From contig PDIP01000060.1 in NCBI GenBank assembly GCA_002811645.1, positions 56,000-119,999 on the forward strand: a DNA stretch of 64,000 nucleotides. Direction: 5' to 3'. Below the pieces are notes generated by a model. It was not told the origin of the DNA. It saw only the letters and a list, made by a program, of their open reading frames with translations, and ran no database searches. Made by a program: the position numbers and the translations under genes. This DNA comes from Corallochytrium limacisporum. Its lineage: Eukaryota; Opisthokonta. Below, one piece after another: positions 20,086 to 32,096 of the stretch; position 1 is the stretch's first letter, and every line of letters begins with the position of its first letter.

Positions 20086-21438
20086 AGACCCCCGAAGACA
20101 GGCGCAGGAAAAGGCCAGCACGCGAAGGAAATATTTTTTTGGAAGGACCGAAAACTAGAGAGAAACTTTTAGAGAAGACCCGGGGGAGCCAAGGAAGAGG
20201 GGAAAGCACATACAGAGAGAGAGCGTGTGTGTGTGTGTGAGAGCAATAGAGAATGAACTAAGAAAATGGAAAGGGGGGGGGAGGGGGTGCAGGCTTGAAA
20301 ACTTGGCGTAGACCCCCCCCCAAGCGGCCTCTTTTTTCATTTTTCTGCCGGGGTCTCGTTGCCGCCCCTCATTTTTTCTGGCACTCCTGCGTGTATTTAT
20401 TAAAATTTTCATACGTTCCGTGGGCGCGGCGGGAGCTGCTGTGGTTGGTGGAATTCTCAACGATGTCCGCCCTCACATCGTACCTGCCCCATCTACGCAG
20501 AGTAATTATCAATGCCCATCAATCGAAAGGCATACATTTACTTGGAAAATTAGGATATAATGATGCGAGTCATCTATCGTTCCTGGGTCTGTGCAAGGAA
20601 TTCGGCTGGAAAGAAGGGCGTACGTTCTTCGGGAGACAGGGGAGAGGGGAAGGGACCGCGGAGGGGGGTACGGTAGGGTAGGGAGGGTGATATCAATGGA
20701 TTCCTTTTTGTTTCTTTTCCACCGTTACTCCTTCCCCACCGATCCTCCTCCTTCCCCCCCCCCACCCCTCCTCTCCTCCGCTTCCCCTTTTGCGCTCTCG
20801 CCTTCTCTCTCTCTCCCCCCCCTTTGGCTGCGGTGTGAGAAGCGCAGAAGTAGAGGGGCGTCCTGTGCATTGTCCAGTAATGAAAGTATGGAAAATCTCG
20901 CACACAAAGGTACGACTCTCCTCTCTACGCTCGAACCAAACAAGGGATTGCAGCAGCGTAGCTTGTCGCTGGAACGCTGCTTGTGTGAGAGCGCCGCCAG
21001 CAAAAATGATTTCACTTCCATCCGCCGCTAAACTGGTAAAATGACAGTACATTAACTATAAAAATATCACCGAGTGGCACCAAGTTGAAACTGCGCCTGC
21101 TTGGATGGCCGAGAACGCTGGGAAGGGGGGGGGAACACAGGGAGGGCATGAAAGGGACTAGCGTGGCACTATAATTTCGGTTCTCCTGTTTGCAATGTTA
21201 ATATTTTGGGTACATTGTTGCGAATTCCATACCTGGTGTATGGGACCACCCTGCCCCCCTTTCTGGAGTGGGGGAGATCTCCCAGGGTGGCTTACACAGG
21301 ACCCGTGACGTCGTAGGCGCACCGGGATCACGCTGCCTGTCGGTACTTTCACTATAGACAGGGCGCCCCCAATTACGCAACACCTCACCAAAAATAAAAA
21401 GGAAATTACACACGGGTGGGAACGGGAAGGGAAGGGAA

Positions 21439-21461
21439 CCCCCCCCCCGGGAGGGGGGGGG
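21439..21461. repeat. C10 / G-rich inverted homopolymer
   Basis: Ten C, then GGGA, then nine G. This is a near-perfect C-run/G-run palindrome of the kind seen at 10398 and 38714. Confidence 0.85.
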
Positions 21462-23348
21462 TGGGAGAGCACCGGGACACCGACTGAAGGACAGCCAGGA
21501 GAGAGAAATGCGGGAGAAGAGAGTTTCTCTGGGTGTAGTGGCCTACAGGGGGGGGGGGCAATACCGCAGGTACTACTCCGGTACGGTGGTCAGCGCGGGG
21601 GATGGGGGGAGTGGGTTGGTGGTATGGAAAACCGCGGGGACGACACCATTTAAGTCCATGTCACTCGACCCCGTTTTGATACGAGGATGAGTAAGTTACC
21701 AAACAGCGTACTGGAATTACCATCTATTCGGTACCATCAGGTACCCCTGTGGACTGTCTTGCACCTATCACTCGTACCAAACCTTACGTCAGTACCAAAG
21801 AGGTCAGACCGAGGTCGGTTTTGGTTACTGATGTATACGTAAAGGTTAAAACTATCATATATTCAGTACCGGTTTGGAAACCTCATCGGAAAATTGGTAG
21901 GGCATGGAACGAATATCAAAAAAAGGGGCTGCCTTTGGGGGTCATTGTTGCGAACTAGGTATACTGAATTTACTGAATGGGACTGTTTGGAGCGTCAAAG
22001 ATTACCTTTTGTTGCTGTCGAACGAGAACTGGCGAGGGAGAGAAAGGGGAAAAAAAAAAGAAAGAACATTAATCAGGAGATAGCTGCCAGTCGCACTAGG
22101 GTCATAAATGGTCATTGAATTTGAACCGTGGAGAGACGGGAAAAAAGCGATGATTTATCATTTGTGCAAACTCTGCGAGATTTCAGCGTAGTGGTCTGGT
22201 AGGGTTTCTGGTAGTGAAGCAATGAGGGAAACAGACTACGTAACCGAAGAAGCCCCGGTGGAACTTGAGAATCAGGATACCTCCTGCCATTCCGTGGCCA
22301 GCAGTTTCCATATGCAATGGCCTATTAGTGTTAACGAGAGAATCATATCCATAAATTGGACTCCCCGATTCAACGATCGAGCGGAGGTAGTTCAGACACG
22401 GGTTAGAGGACCCGGGGAATGGGGGGAGGTGATCCAGGGGCCCCATTGCGCACCGTACCCTACTCCCTCCCCCCGCGCGAGGGGGGGCCCGACCTGGGAC
22501 CGCACTAATCGTCCGCCTTCCCACCGATCTGGTGACCCAGAGCCAATATCAGGGCCAGCCAACGCATGCAGCTGTCGAAATCTTCTGACTTTTGGACTTG
22601 ACTTGCATAGGTAACAGATCCTCCCTGGTGGCTCAGTATCATGACCGCGCACAAAGACCTCCGCACTAGACACACTGGACACACTGATAGTGGGCCCGTG
22701 CTCGATGTAGACTTGATGGGGTCCGTATCTCTTGTCGTACAACAACTGAGAGAGGTCTAGATGGATATAACGTATCGGTTCGGGGTACTCCAGTCGTTAA
22801 AACTCACAAGCAGGACGACAGTTTCTAACGACCGGGCATTCGCTTGCCATCGTTGCCATCTTCATCAACAAGAAGTTATCCACACCCATCATGGAAGGAC
22901 AGGCACCCAACGACCAAAACACAAATAGGGTATGATCAAATCGTCAAGACTTCTAAGGTTACTGGATGTATAGATGATGATCCTTGGTGGATGACCGCAT
23001 ATGAGCATGTCAGAGAGCATCGCATGTGTGGTGGTTGCAAATCAGACCATTGCTTCTCTCCATCACTTTGGGTTTGGAATAGTCCGGATTGACAAGAGCG
23101 ATGTGAAAATAGAACCCCGGATCTTGGGGTTATAGATGAAACATCTTGGAGGGGTTGTTCCCGGGGTGATTGCGGATTACCCTGCGGAACGATATACATG
23201 GCGGATGGGGCACTGGAACAAGAGAGCAGAGCCTTAGAGCCAGGGGCACTGCGACGGCTCCGCACCCGCACGCTAATGCGTAAAATCAACGCTATGGTCT
23301 GGCCTAAGTCGTCCACGAAACCCACTTATTGTCTTGTTCGAGGCATCC

Positions 23349-23771
23349 ATGGTCCCCAATGTTCTTGTCCACGCTGGTGTGGTCGTCACCCCGACGGCAT
23401 CATGTCTCCCATGGTTGGTAGTAGTGATTGTCTGTTGCACTGCTAATGGCCCCTCAACTCTATATTATACAGCCAATCCCAGGTCATTGTGTCTCGGTAA
23501 TGTTACCACACTGACTACGGCCATGATGTACCATGGTATTAGAAACTTCGCAGTTACTGGGCAAGCAAGCGATGGCCACTTGTCCCGAGGGACTGTCAAC
23601 TCGGTCCCCTTCGTCACGAATACCGATCCGCCCTCCGTCGGCTTCAGTGTCAAACCCATCGGCGGAAAGCCCTCCCCTTCCTCTGGCTTACTCTCCGTCT
23701 ATCCGTCCACAACCACGCTTTTAGTGCACAAACCCACGGCAAGTTCGGTCCGGTACATTGGCTACTGCTAG
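23349..23771 (+). CDS. Doubtful ORF, 140 aa, Ser/Thr-rich with a hydrophobic N-terminus
   Basis: An ATG ORF whose product starts with a hydrophobic region (residues 20-35, SCLPWLVVVIVCCTA). It continues Ser/Thr/Pro-rich with a possible N-glycosylation sequon, as in a small secreted or cell-wall protein. Codon usage is mixed (CTA, AGG, AGA and GGG present), less biased than the firm genes. No family recognised, and the length is near what chance gives in 64 kb. It lies alone in gene-poor DNA. Confidence 0.22.
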   Translation: MVPNVLVHAGVVVTPTASCLPWLVVVIVCCTANGPSTLYYTANPRSLCLGNVTTLTTAMMYHGIRNFAVTGQASDGHLSRGTVNSVPFVTNTDPPSVGFSVKPIGGKPSPSSGLLSVYPSTTTLLVHKPTASSVRYIGYC

Positions 23772-24926
23772 ATGCCAAATATGGCCTGTGCCATCGTCAT
23801 ATCACTCGTGGCTATCTTTGTACCCGCCCAAAACATTACAGCAACGATGTATGGCCTTAGTATAGGAAATGTAGGGGTGTAGGGGTCACCATATTATTGG
23901 TCGGTCAGACCACTCTGCTGCTCAGTATTTGGCGCCTGCCGCGGTTTTATAGTGAAAGTACCAGAATCTCCCCCACCCTTTTTCTCATATCGGGCTGGTT
24001 TATTGTGGCTGTTTTATTAATATGACATATGCGCAAGGCCGGAAGTCTTTAAGATGAACTTACAGCTTTTCAACATCTTCTTGTGGTTCCACAAGTTTGC
24101 AGGATCACGAAAAGACCTGTATTAGTTTGTGGTTTCTCGCAACCAAGAAGTCGCCACAAGAAACCGAATCCCGTGACCGGCCCCCAGCTCGGAGGGTTCG
24201 GTTTTACACCTCAGCCGAAAAAAGTTGAACATTTACTATGGGCACTGCTGGGCACACGCCAGGGGGAGGACAACTCAACAAACCGGGCCTGTTCTCACAG
24301 TCATGGCATTACATAAGTTATCGGCCAAATACCTGGGAGACACATGTACGTAGGCTTCCTATTTCGACTACATCAGGGCAAGTAGTACCAGTTTCCTTCA
24401 CACACTCGGCAGCGTTCAAGGGAACGACGAAGATTACAGTAACCATCAACGGGCACTCGCGTAACCAGATTTCCTCACAAACAGTCATCAAGCCTGCGAT
24501 ATGGCATTCATGTGACTATGCAGCTGGGTATGTGTACATAGGCGTTGTTGTATGGGACCATTGTTTGGGGTAATGTTGATATCGGTGATGATTCCGCCAA
24601 AGTAAAACATCAACATTGGGTCTTTCCTAGATTTATCATCGTTGAATTTGTATTTATATGTTGATGGACCGCCGATGATGAAAGATTGGGTCAGTTTGTG
24701 TGTCTTCCTTCTCGCACTCCGCACCGCCCAGGGTGTGTCTTCTTGGTTTGCGGGTGTGGGCTGTCGCGCCATACGGGAGGGAGCAGAGAACGGCCATCTA
24801 GCACGTTCAGCCACGCGTACAACCACCACTTGCCTGATCTCCGCCACGGCACGACTAGTTGTTCTGTAGATGGCACTGAATATCTTCATGGATGTCCCAG
24901 TCTCTGCGGATGTTTGGTGCGTGTAT

Positions 24927-24946
24927 TGTGTGTGTGTGTGTGTGTG
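24927..24946. repeat. (TG)10 microsatellite
   Basis: Ten TG units in the gene-poor region. Confidence 0.95.
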
Positions 24947-25876
24947 ATGTGTCACTGTCCTGGCATTCCAACACGAAAAACATGTATGACCAAGTACGGC
25001 CTCAAATCTCTCGCGAATTGCGGGGCCACTACTGTGGACCACCACTACTACCAAACCTTTATCATATTTGGATTACTACACCAATAACTTGGACCATAGA
25101 GCAGACGCCTATTCACACAGAGAAGAAGGAGTTTGCTCATGACCATGTGCTTCCTGCGAATACGAGGTCTACAATTTAGTCATAGTAATGCAAGAAAGCA
25201 GGTAGTTGTTGCCCACAACGAAGGTAAAAGGTCACAGTGCTGCCCCGCACAGCCTACTAAAAGCACATACTGGGAGCATATATTTATCACAAACAAAAAG
25301 TCATGCAACAAGATGACGGACATCATAATTCGAAGTCCAAAATTTCTACAGATAGCGCCATTTTCTAGCAGAACTTTGCATGCGGTTCATAGCAGGTAAA
25401 CAGGGCGGAGGCCAGCTCGGCAATCTGCGGTTCCTGGGTCCTGGTCCTCCTCTCAGCTGATCGGGTCACGCACAAACTCGAGGATGATTCCCGGCACAGA
25501 GCGGGGCCAGTGCAATGAGAGTGACGGAGTGCGAAAAAAAGTTAACATTTACGGCTCACGGCCAGTTAATCGCTATACAAAAAGTAGCGTACTCTCCAAG
25601 AGACAGAGGGCCAGACTAGTTTTCCCGGTTGCCGACGTGCTCAGACAGCGTGCCTCGGGATTTCTCCCTGTTGCAATTTTTTTTTCCTCGCACAACATAC
25701 CAGAAAACACGGGAGGGTTTAGTGGGCGGATTTTAACCCGGGGCGTGAGGAGGAGAAGGGGGGGCGCATGTCAATTCGGCGACTATTATACTCATTTGGC
25801 AGGGCATTTTTCGTGCCGCCAGAGCAGTACTTTGTGTGGTCGGAAAAGATAGGAACGGAAGGGTTGGGGGGATGGG

Positions 25877-25894
25877 GAGAGAGAGAGAGAGAGA
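25877..25894. repeat. GA microsatellite
   Basis: Nine GA units inside a longer purine-rich stretch reaching about 25925. Confidence 0.9.
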
Positions 25895-28509
25895 CAGAGA
25901 GAGGAGAGAAGGAGGAGGAGAAATCGGAAAGGAATTTTCTTTGTTGCATTAAACACCGGTAAGGATGACACCTGAAGCAGTTCGCACACAAAGATAACTG
26001 CAGTAGTCATTGACCTTAGCGGTAAAAGCAAAGAAATACCTTCCTAAAGCAGGAGCGAAATTGACGGAGGGAGCACAGGCTATTGGAAGTGTGCGTAAAA
26101 AGGGATCGGAAGGCGCGAAGTGAAGCCATGGTTAAGGTATCGATGCCCGACTGAACGGTTTCTACAAACTATTCCACCAATCTGTCTCGGTACCGCAAGG
26201 TCCGGAGTTGCCGGGACCTTCGCCCCTCAGTATTAAATGTACTGAAGAATTTTTTACTCCAACGGCGGGAACATGAAAAGGAAACCTCTCTGTGACATCA
26301 CAAGCTTGGGGGGTGTGTACCTTGCCGGATTGATTAATCGTACCGTCACACTGAAAGGAAGAGCAAGGAGAGTATATGTTCTCAGTACTGCAACGGTGGC
26401 GGAGGGCAGAGGGGGAGGCATGGGCAAGAAAAAAGTTGCCGTTCTGGCGAGTTTCGGATAAACTGACAACGTCATGGCGGTTGATCGATTTTATCAAAAT
26501 ACCGTATATAATATTTGTGTAAATGACATTTCTATATACTACATATATTTTCACTTTCCATATTTCGAACATAACTATATATTTGCCGTATATTGAAAAT
26601 TCCTGTCCAAGCCCTCAGGAGCGTGACAGAGAGGAGAGGATAGCCACCCTATCAAAAGAACACCGGCGGGCAACATAAAAATATCCCCTAGGATTGATAC
26701 AGAAATATACTGGGCTGGGGCAGTATCGAGATATCATGCAGTACATTCAATATAAACAATTGGGCATATTAGTGGCAAATTGAAACAGAGATATATACCT
26801 ATTTGCCTAGAACGGACAGTCAGGCCATACCGGAAATCGTCCGACTTGTGCGGTTGTGCAGATCGGGAAATCTAGTTTGATCCGTAAAGTTTTGGTAATA
26901 CTTTAACTATCGAAAACTTTTTAGCTCGTGCAATTAGAGGACAGACAGGAATGTGCTGGGGAACAAACTGTGGATCGTGAGGAACACCCTCGCATGCTCC
27001 AGAGGTAGTATCGTCCCCTTCCACGCAGTCCTATCAATAATTTTTGCAGTTGTTTCAGTATGCAAAATATCCCACCCACATATATCCCCTTCACATCTGA
27101 GAATAGGAACGGAGAACCGTGTCCTTGTCTCTGCATGCTATCGGTGGGACCCCGGGAAGAAAGTCGGGCAGCCCTGGGGAATGTGGTGCTCCATATAGGT
27201 CGTGACCCAGATGGTCCAGAACTACTGCTCGTAATGGTATGCTTTCTGTATTGCTTCTTTCCGATCACTTCTCCGGTTTACATTCAATTATGACATCATA
27301 ATCGACCCTAAGCAGTGGTCTGTGAATGTGTATCCGGGCGCCACGGGGTTGTGGGGGGAGAGGGGGGAAGGAGAAGTTAACAAGCAAAAACACAAAAACA
27401 AAATACCGCGAAGCGAGCGAGAGGAAGGCAATGTAACCAAGACTCCACGCATACCTCTACATATTCCACACCCACACAAACACCATAGCACGATACCGAC
27501 CATGAGACCAACAACACACACAGTTTAGGAAGATAGGAAGCAAAGCAACTGGGGCGACCACCCCAGAAGGAAGGGAGTGAGGGGGAGCGCAGGGAGAGAG
27601 AGAGCGAGCGAGCACGAGAGAGAAGAGAAAAAGTCACAACACGCACACCCCAGCATTCGATCTGCCAACCCCGCCCCTGTTTTGCTCGGCTGTACAACCC
27701 CTCTTAGCTTTATCTCCCGACCCCATCCTCCAGTTTTCCCTGTAATTTTCGCGTGGGGTTCGGGTTGGCCGAGTGTTCATATTTTTTTTTCCATCCGGCA
27801 CCGGAACTGTGTTATTTTTGGTGCAGTTGTACCATACCTCATTTTCGACAGCGCCGAAAGTCACATCAAAAAAATTATACTGAATATATCTATATCCATA
27901 GACAATTTGAATAGCGGCTTACTACTGTGAGAAAATATGCTCCGCAGGACAGAGGGGGGAAAGGGGGACTCTGTGGCATTTTTGCTTTTCGTTTTTGGAA
28001 GGAATTTTCGGGTCCTCTCCGTTTGCAGACCCTCCGTTTCTCAGGAAATTTACAGGAGAAGGCCTGGGGAACACAATTTTTTTTCCTTGAAAAATGCGGG
28101 AAGTTAATACTTGGACCCAGCCACTCGATGGAGAGAGCGGGAAGAAACGAGTGTCTTCAGCGCTCGAGGGAGGGGTGAGAGGACACCGAGGGGAAAGCGG
28201 AGAGCCGGAACCAATTATTGACCAGCCGTAAAATATAAGCAGTCTCCAAGTCTTTGTCAGACTGTCCACAAACACCACCGCAGTGGCACAAGGGGACGAA
28301 CGCGCCACATTCGTCACTTTGTTGAAACTTTGATACCACACGTCGGAAACTTTTAGTGGATCTTCACGTCAGATTCGTATCGGACAGTAAGCTACATCAG
28401 ATCTGTATCTCGATGAATAGCAACTCTGGTACTCGTGAATTATGAACATCTGGACTGGGTATCTAGAAATAACTTTTAAGAGCAAAGAACTGAACGACAA
28501 CACTCGTGA

Positions 28510-28518
28510 TATATATAA
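28510..28518 (+). promoter_or_regulatory. TATA-like element upstream of the 200-aa gene
   Basis: TATATATAA lies about 70 bp before the ATG at 28586. The spacing suits a TATA box with a short leader. Whether this organism uses TATA boxes is not known from the window. Confidence 0.35.
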
Positions 28519-28557
28519 TTTTCAAGCGTATATACTTACACGGAAAACTGGAACTCA

Positions 28558-28569
28558 ACATACAAGAAC
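28558..28569 (+). promoter_or_regulatory. Shared leader element ACATACAAGAAC
   Basis: ACATACA followed by AGAAC (sharing one A), 16 nt before the ATG. It matches the leader at 433-443 with one inserted A, and the reversed order at 47110-47121. Function unknown. Confidence 0.4.
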
Positions 28570-28585
28570 GGATTTATAAAGAACC

Positions 28586-29188
28586 ATGGGCATTCTCAAG
28601 ATGATTCGCCGCCGGGCAAGCCGGAGCCATTCCAGCGAAGTCGAAGTCGTGCCCGAAGTCAAGGTCGCCGAAGTTGACTTTGCTGAGGTAGAGGAGTCTA
28701 CACAGCAGACAAACACAACAGAGAGCAACGAAAAAATTGGACCGCAGAGCCCTGAAGTCATTGAAATTGATACTACCGATAGTGACGAAAACATGCACCC
28801 TAGAATTCAGGCTGTTGCCACCATCCGTAAGACGCGGGCGTCTGAGGCTGTAATGGTTGCGGAATTGGACAAGGTACACGGTCGTCATGTGACCTTTAAT
28901 CAGAGTGTTATGCGCTACTCTGCACCGAACCACAACGTTCTCGGGGAAGTTCACTGCGACAACGAGGACCCCATGCTCGAGGAGATCAGCACTTTCCTAC
29001 TTGATTGTGAATTTGACATTGAGGAACACACAACCCTAAAGGCCATTCTGCACAACTGCCGGCATGAATACTACAAGTATGTTGTGGACGTGTACGAGGC
29101 CGCGCAGGCGCGGCCCGAGTGCGTCCGCGCTGACTTTTACACTGCAGTGATTCGGCGCCGTATGTTCCCTCACAATGACTATGAGTAG
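28586..29188 (+). CDS. Orphan protein, 200 aa
   Basis: ATG (ccATGG context) to TAG. A basic N-terminus (MGILKMIRRRASR) is followed by an acidic, Glu/Val/Thr-rich and probably disordered segment (about 18-75). The C-terminal half is likely folded and helical (about 125-195), with LEEISTFLLDCEFDIEE, LKAILHNCRHEYYKYVVDVYEAAQ and CVRADFYTAVIRRRM. MG at the N-terminus could be myristoylated, followed by a basic patch, which would suggest inner-membrane attachment; this is inference. Codon usage matches the firm genes. No family recognised. It stands alone between a 9.3-kb desert and a minisatellite. It shares the leader and 3' elements with the orphans at 447 and 47124. Confidence 0.78.
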   Translation: MGILKMIRRRASRSHSSEVEVVPEVKVAEVDFAEVEESTQQTNTTESNEKIGPQSPEVIEIDTTDSDENMHPRIQAVATIRKTRASEAVMVAELDKVHGRHVTFNQSVMRYSAPNHNVLGEVHCDNEDPMLEEISTFLLDCEFDIEEHTTLKAILHNCRHEYYKYVVDVYEAAQARPECVRADFYTAVIRRRMFPHNDYE

Positions 29189-29214
29189 TTCCCATCCTTG
29201 ACCGATCAGGGAGT

Positions 29215-29223
29215 GTATGAAAA
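29215..29223 (+). promoter_or_regulatory. 3' element GTATGAAAA after the 200-aa gene
   Basis: GTATGAAAA starts 26 nt after the TAG stop. It is preceded by GGGAGT, as is the copy at 47546, where GGGAGT overlaps it. Third member at 749. Confidence 0.4.
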
Positions 29224-29362
29224 ATCTTAAATGCAAGTAGACGATTAAAAACCTAATTTCATTTGTATGTTAAAGTAAGAGATAGAGTTCCGTCATTAGG
29301 GTCGTCGTGATCTCAGCAGAGTATATTCCTGCTGCACATTGTCGCTTTCTACTTCCGAATGA

Positions 29363-29572
29363 TGTCGAAGAATGGTTGATGGCAGTCACATCGAAGAAGG
29401 GTTGATGGCAGTCACATCGAAGAATGGTTGATGGCAGTCACATCGAAGAATGGTTGATGGCAGTCACATCGAAGAATGGTTGATGGCAGTCACATCGAAG
29501 AATGGTTGATGGCAGTCACATCGAAGAATGGTTGATGGTAGTCACATCGAAGAATGATTGATGGCAGTCAAC
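29363..29572. repeat. 26-bp minisatellite, eight copies
   Basis: Eight head-to-tail copies start at 29365, 29391, 29417, 29443, 29469, 29495, 29521 and 29547, each with the core TCGAAGAATGGTTGATGG. Copies differ by single bases (copy 2 GG for TG; copy 7 TA for CA; copy 8 ATT for GTT and one inserted A at the end). The unit is not a multiple of three and no ORF spans it. There are no unique spacers, so it is not CRISPR-like. Confidence 0.97.
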
Positions 29573-30641
29573 ATCAAACCGTTGGCGTGACCTAGGTGTC
29601 AGGTGCCCCTGTAATCGATATCAACATTGAGGTAAGCCCAGCATATTAGGAGAGTAGTGCCGTTTCTTAGTAGTTTGTGACCAGAATGGGTCCCTCGTTT
29701 ACTCCACGCTCAACACTGCGTACCTTTCATCAGTCTTGTCACTCGACGAGGCAACCATTTTGTTGTCTTGACTCTGAACGACGACATTCCGGTGAGATCT
29801 AACCATCCAGAAGTCGTAAGAAGATAACCACAGTACCACGCAAACTTTCCAGGGCGCAGTGACGTACCATGGTCACTACCATCCTAGTCTGTTCGCCGAA
29901 ACTGTGTGACACCTACGGAAGCCTGCCATGGGTTGCTGAAGAAAGTGAAAAAGTCAACACAGCTCCAGATGCTGGACCCAGATGCCTACTTAAACTGTGA
30001 TGCTTTGGAAAGTTCTAGCCTGTTGTGCATCTCTGTTGATGGCGAGGGAGTGTCAACCTGTTAGTAGGCCTCAGACAGTTTGGGACGGGAGGGATGGTCG
30101 GCGGTACGGATGTACGGGAGAGGCTGGTAGTGGGTGTAATGAATGGCTCCGAGTGCTATACCTGCTCAGATGAGGTACTGCAGGAGCGTTTGCAGCCGAC
30201 TGTGAAAGTGGCACACAGATCAAGTGGACAAGTTTCTGACCGGTTGCGCCTGGGCTGGCTGGTCTGGCCCATGCCAGTTTGGTGGGGAGAGCCACCGGTC
30301 CCACTGGCCCCACCCCCGTTGAGCCACTTCAGTGCGAAAGCGGCGTAGTGGGCACAGGCAGGACAAAGGAGAAAAAAAATAAATGGGCGGCTTGGAACCT
30401 GGGTTACAATCACTTCGCTTCCGGATTCTTAATATAAAATAATCCGTATATTTTATACAATGAGACAATTGGGAATACGGAATAAACCTAAACCATGACC
30501 AAAAATTCGAATGATGAATGTCGTTATTTTCATACTTTACAGTATATCTATATACAAACGTGGGCACTTTGTGTAGGGTTCTTTTTTTCTAGAGTTGGGG
30601 GAAGGTGTTACTACTACGTGTTCTTTCTACTGCGCAACTGC
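29573..30641. other. Spacer between minisatellite and hydrolase gene
   Basis: About 1.07 kb separating the convergent 200-aa gene and hydrolase. No supported gene. A TTTTCATAC at 30527-30535 (GTATGAAAA on the minus strand) lies 107 nt beyond the hydrolase stop and could be its 3' element. An AT-rich patch near 30430-30560 also suits a 3' end. Confidence 0.5.
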
Positions 30642-32096
30642 TCAGACGGAGCAGTGCGACCCGATGAACTCAGCCATCGTCATCAATCCTTTGCTACGCA
30701 TCTCCAAGTTGAATGGGAAGAGGACCCAATCGTGGAGCATGTCTTTGCCCTTGAGCGGGGTCACGTCACAACCACCAACGCGCCGACTGCGCTCGATGAA
30801 CAGTTCGATGGAATCGCAGAATACTTCGGCATCACCATAGGGAGCGAGGATCGGTGGGAAACCCTTGTTCCCATCCACTGCAAGCGAAGGTGAGAGATAT
30901 GGGTCCGCATTACAGTTGTAGTACTCAGGGTGCTGGTCACCGAGCCGCCCATAGATGGCCTTACGTCCTTTGCAGAGGGACATGCCTGGGATAATATCGC
31001 CTGCTTTGTCGGGCTGTTCCTCGTACGCTGCCACAGGCCAGCAGTCAAAGGCGCCCCATAGAGACACTGGTACGATGCACCCAGGCAAGCTCCTCGGAGC
31101 CGAATGAACCAGCGCACGAGTCACAGCCATCGTTAGATTAGCCCCAGCACTGTCTCCCGCGATACAGATGCGGTTGGCGGGAATGCCACAGGTGTCTGTT
31201 AAATACATAAAGCCTGCAACGCCCTGACGCCGCGGGACAGGCCACTGGCATTCCATTGGGCCGAGCCCGTAGTCAATGGCAAAGACGTAGAGTGTGGCGT
31301 CGGGATCTTCTGCTGAATATAGGTCATGGTAGTACTCCTGCAGCTGCAGCAGAGCAGAAGAAAATGTTGTGGAATCACCGACCATGTAGCCACCACCATG
31401 GATCCAAAAGAGAACAACGCTGCGTTTGCTTAGGGATTTACCGTGCTTCGGACGATCGAAGCCGATCCAATTGCCGCGGATGGCTACAGGTTCATCCAGG
31501 GCCCTGCGGTGGAATGCGGTCGCTTGGCGAAAGCGACTGGCGCCTGGACCGTTGTCTCGAGGGTCGCCGACGAGATATGCCTCCTCATCACCGACCAGCG
31601 GAATACGTCGTTGCGGGATATCCTCTTCTACAGCGAACAGAGGATAGTTTCCGTGTGGAAAGAATTTGTTGGTTGCCTTACTGTGGAGAACTTCAATGAA
31701 ATCCTTCTCCGCCCGGTGCATGTCAGGGGTGCTAAGGTATCTAGCGCTCATACTATGCTGCATAATAACAACGCGCACATGGTTCAGCCAACTGATTTTC
31801 TGCAAACTCCTCGGTAGGCTGTCCCATGCCACATACCTACGGGCCATCTCAAAGCCCAATTTGGAGACCAGTGCCACGACATTGATCATGAAACGACAAG
31901 CGTAAAGCACCGGGTTTTCAGTTTCAAGGGCCTGCTGTTGGACACCGGAATTATCAGGAGCCTTTCTCAGATAGTCAGGGTCTCGCCAGATCGCCGATAT
32001 CCGCTCGATCTCCTTGGGAGATCTTTTCGTGAGGTTTCGTAAGGTCACGTAATGGTTCATATTTATCTTATCATATATCTGTCCGGCAAATGCCAT
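30642..32096 (-). CDS. Alpha/beta hydrolase, HSL/AADAC type, 484 aa
   Basis: Probable esterase or lipase of the alpha/beta hydrolase fold-3 group, related to hormone-sensitive lipase, arylacetamide deacetylase and yeast steryl-acetate deacetylase. The oxyanion-hole motif HGGGY lies at 233-237, the nucleophile motif GDSAG has S316, and the acid is D422 in YGDAEVF. The catalytic histidine is H455 in MLHDW, so the triad is complete. The first about 190 residues are a family-atypical N-terminal extension with no clear transmembrane anchor. It contains hydrophobic helices (VLYACRFMINVVALVSKLGF) that could touch a membrane. The start is the ATG at 32096; two codons further upstream open with TTG. 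The likely role is hydrolysis of lipid or acetyl esters; the substrate cannot be read from sequence. Confidence 0.9.
   Translation of the reverse strand: MAFAGQIYDKINMNHYVTLRNLTKRSPKEIERISAIWRDPDYLRKAPDNSGVQQQALETENPVLYACRFMINVVALVSKLGFEMARRYVAWDSLPRSLQKISWLNHVRVVIMQHSMSARYLSTPDMHRAEKDFIEVLHSKATNKFFPHGNYPLFAVEEDIPQRRIPLVGDEEAYLVGDPRDNGPGASRFRQATAFHRRALDEPVAIRGNWIGFDRPKHGKSLSKRSVVLFWIHGGGYMVGDSTTFSSALLQLQEYYHDLYSAEDPDATLYVFAIDYGLGPMECQWPVPRRQGVAGFMYLTDTCGIPANRICIAGDSAGANLTMAVTRALVHSAPRSLPGCIVPVSLWGAFDCWPVAAYEEQPDKAGDIIPGMSLCKGRKAIYGRLGDQHPEYYNCNADPYLSPSLAVDGNKGFPPILAPYGDAEVFCDSIELFIERSRRVGGCDVTPLKGKDMLHDWVLFPFNLEMRSKGLMTMAEFIGSHCSV

Larger units (their letters stand above)
19317..28585. other. 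9.3-kb gene-poor region between divergent heads
   Basis: No gene is well supported here. The region carries CT (20069-20085), GT (20225-20239, 24927-24946) and GA (25877-25894) arrays and a C10-GGGA-G9 block at 21439-21461. A KpnI-like GGTACC-rich patch lies near 21.5-21.9 kb, and an AT-rich stretch near 26.45-26.95 kb. Weak ORFs (20463-20681, 23349-23771) are noted separately or rejected. The 90 bp before 28586 include a TATA-like run at 28510-28518. The remainder could hold non-coding RNAs or decayed elements that I cannot identify by eye. Confidence 0.5.

Noticed and set aside
20406-20414. Minus-strand GTATGAAAA copy as a marker of another small gene
   Set aside because: No stop codon of a plausible minus-strand gene lies within 40 nt upstream of it; counted as a likely chance copy.
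20463-20681. 72-codon ATG ORF
   Set aside because: The first about 50 codons look passable but it runs into G/A-rich low complexity, and it has no family match or neighbours.
22621-22700. A-box-like TGGCTCAGT, possible tRNA
   Set aside because: No B box at the right distance and no acceptor pairing.
29363-29572. CRISPR-like array
   Set aside because: Repeats are contiguous with no spacers, and the genome is eukaryotic; it is a minisatellite.
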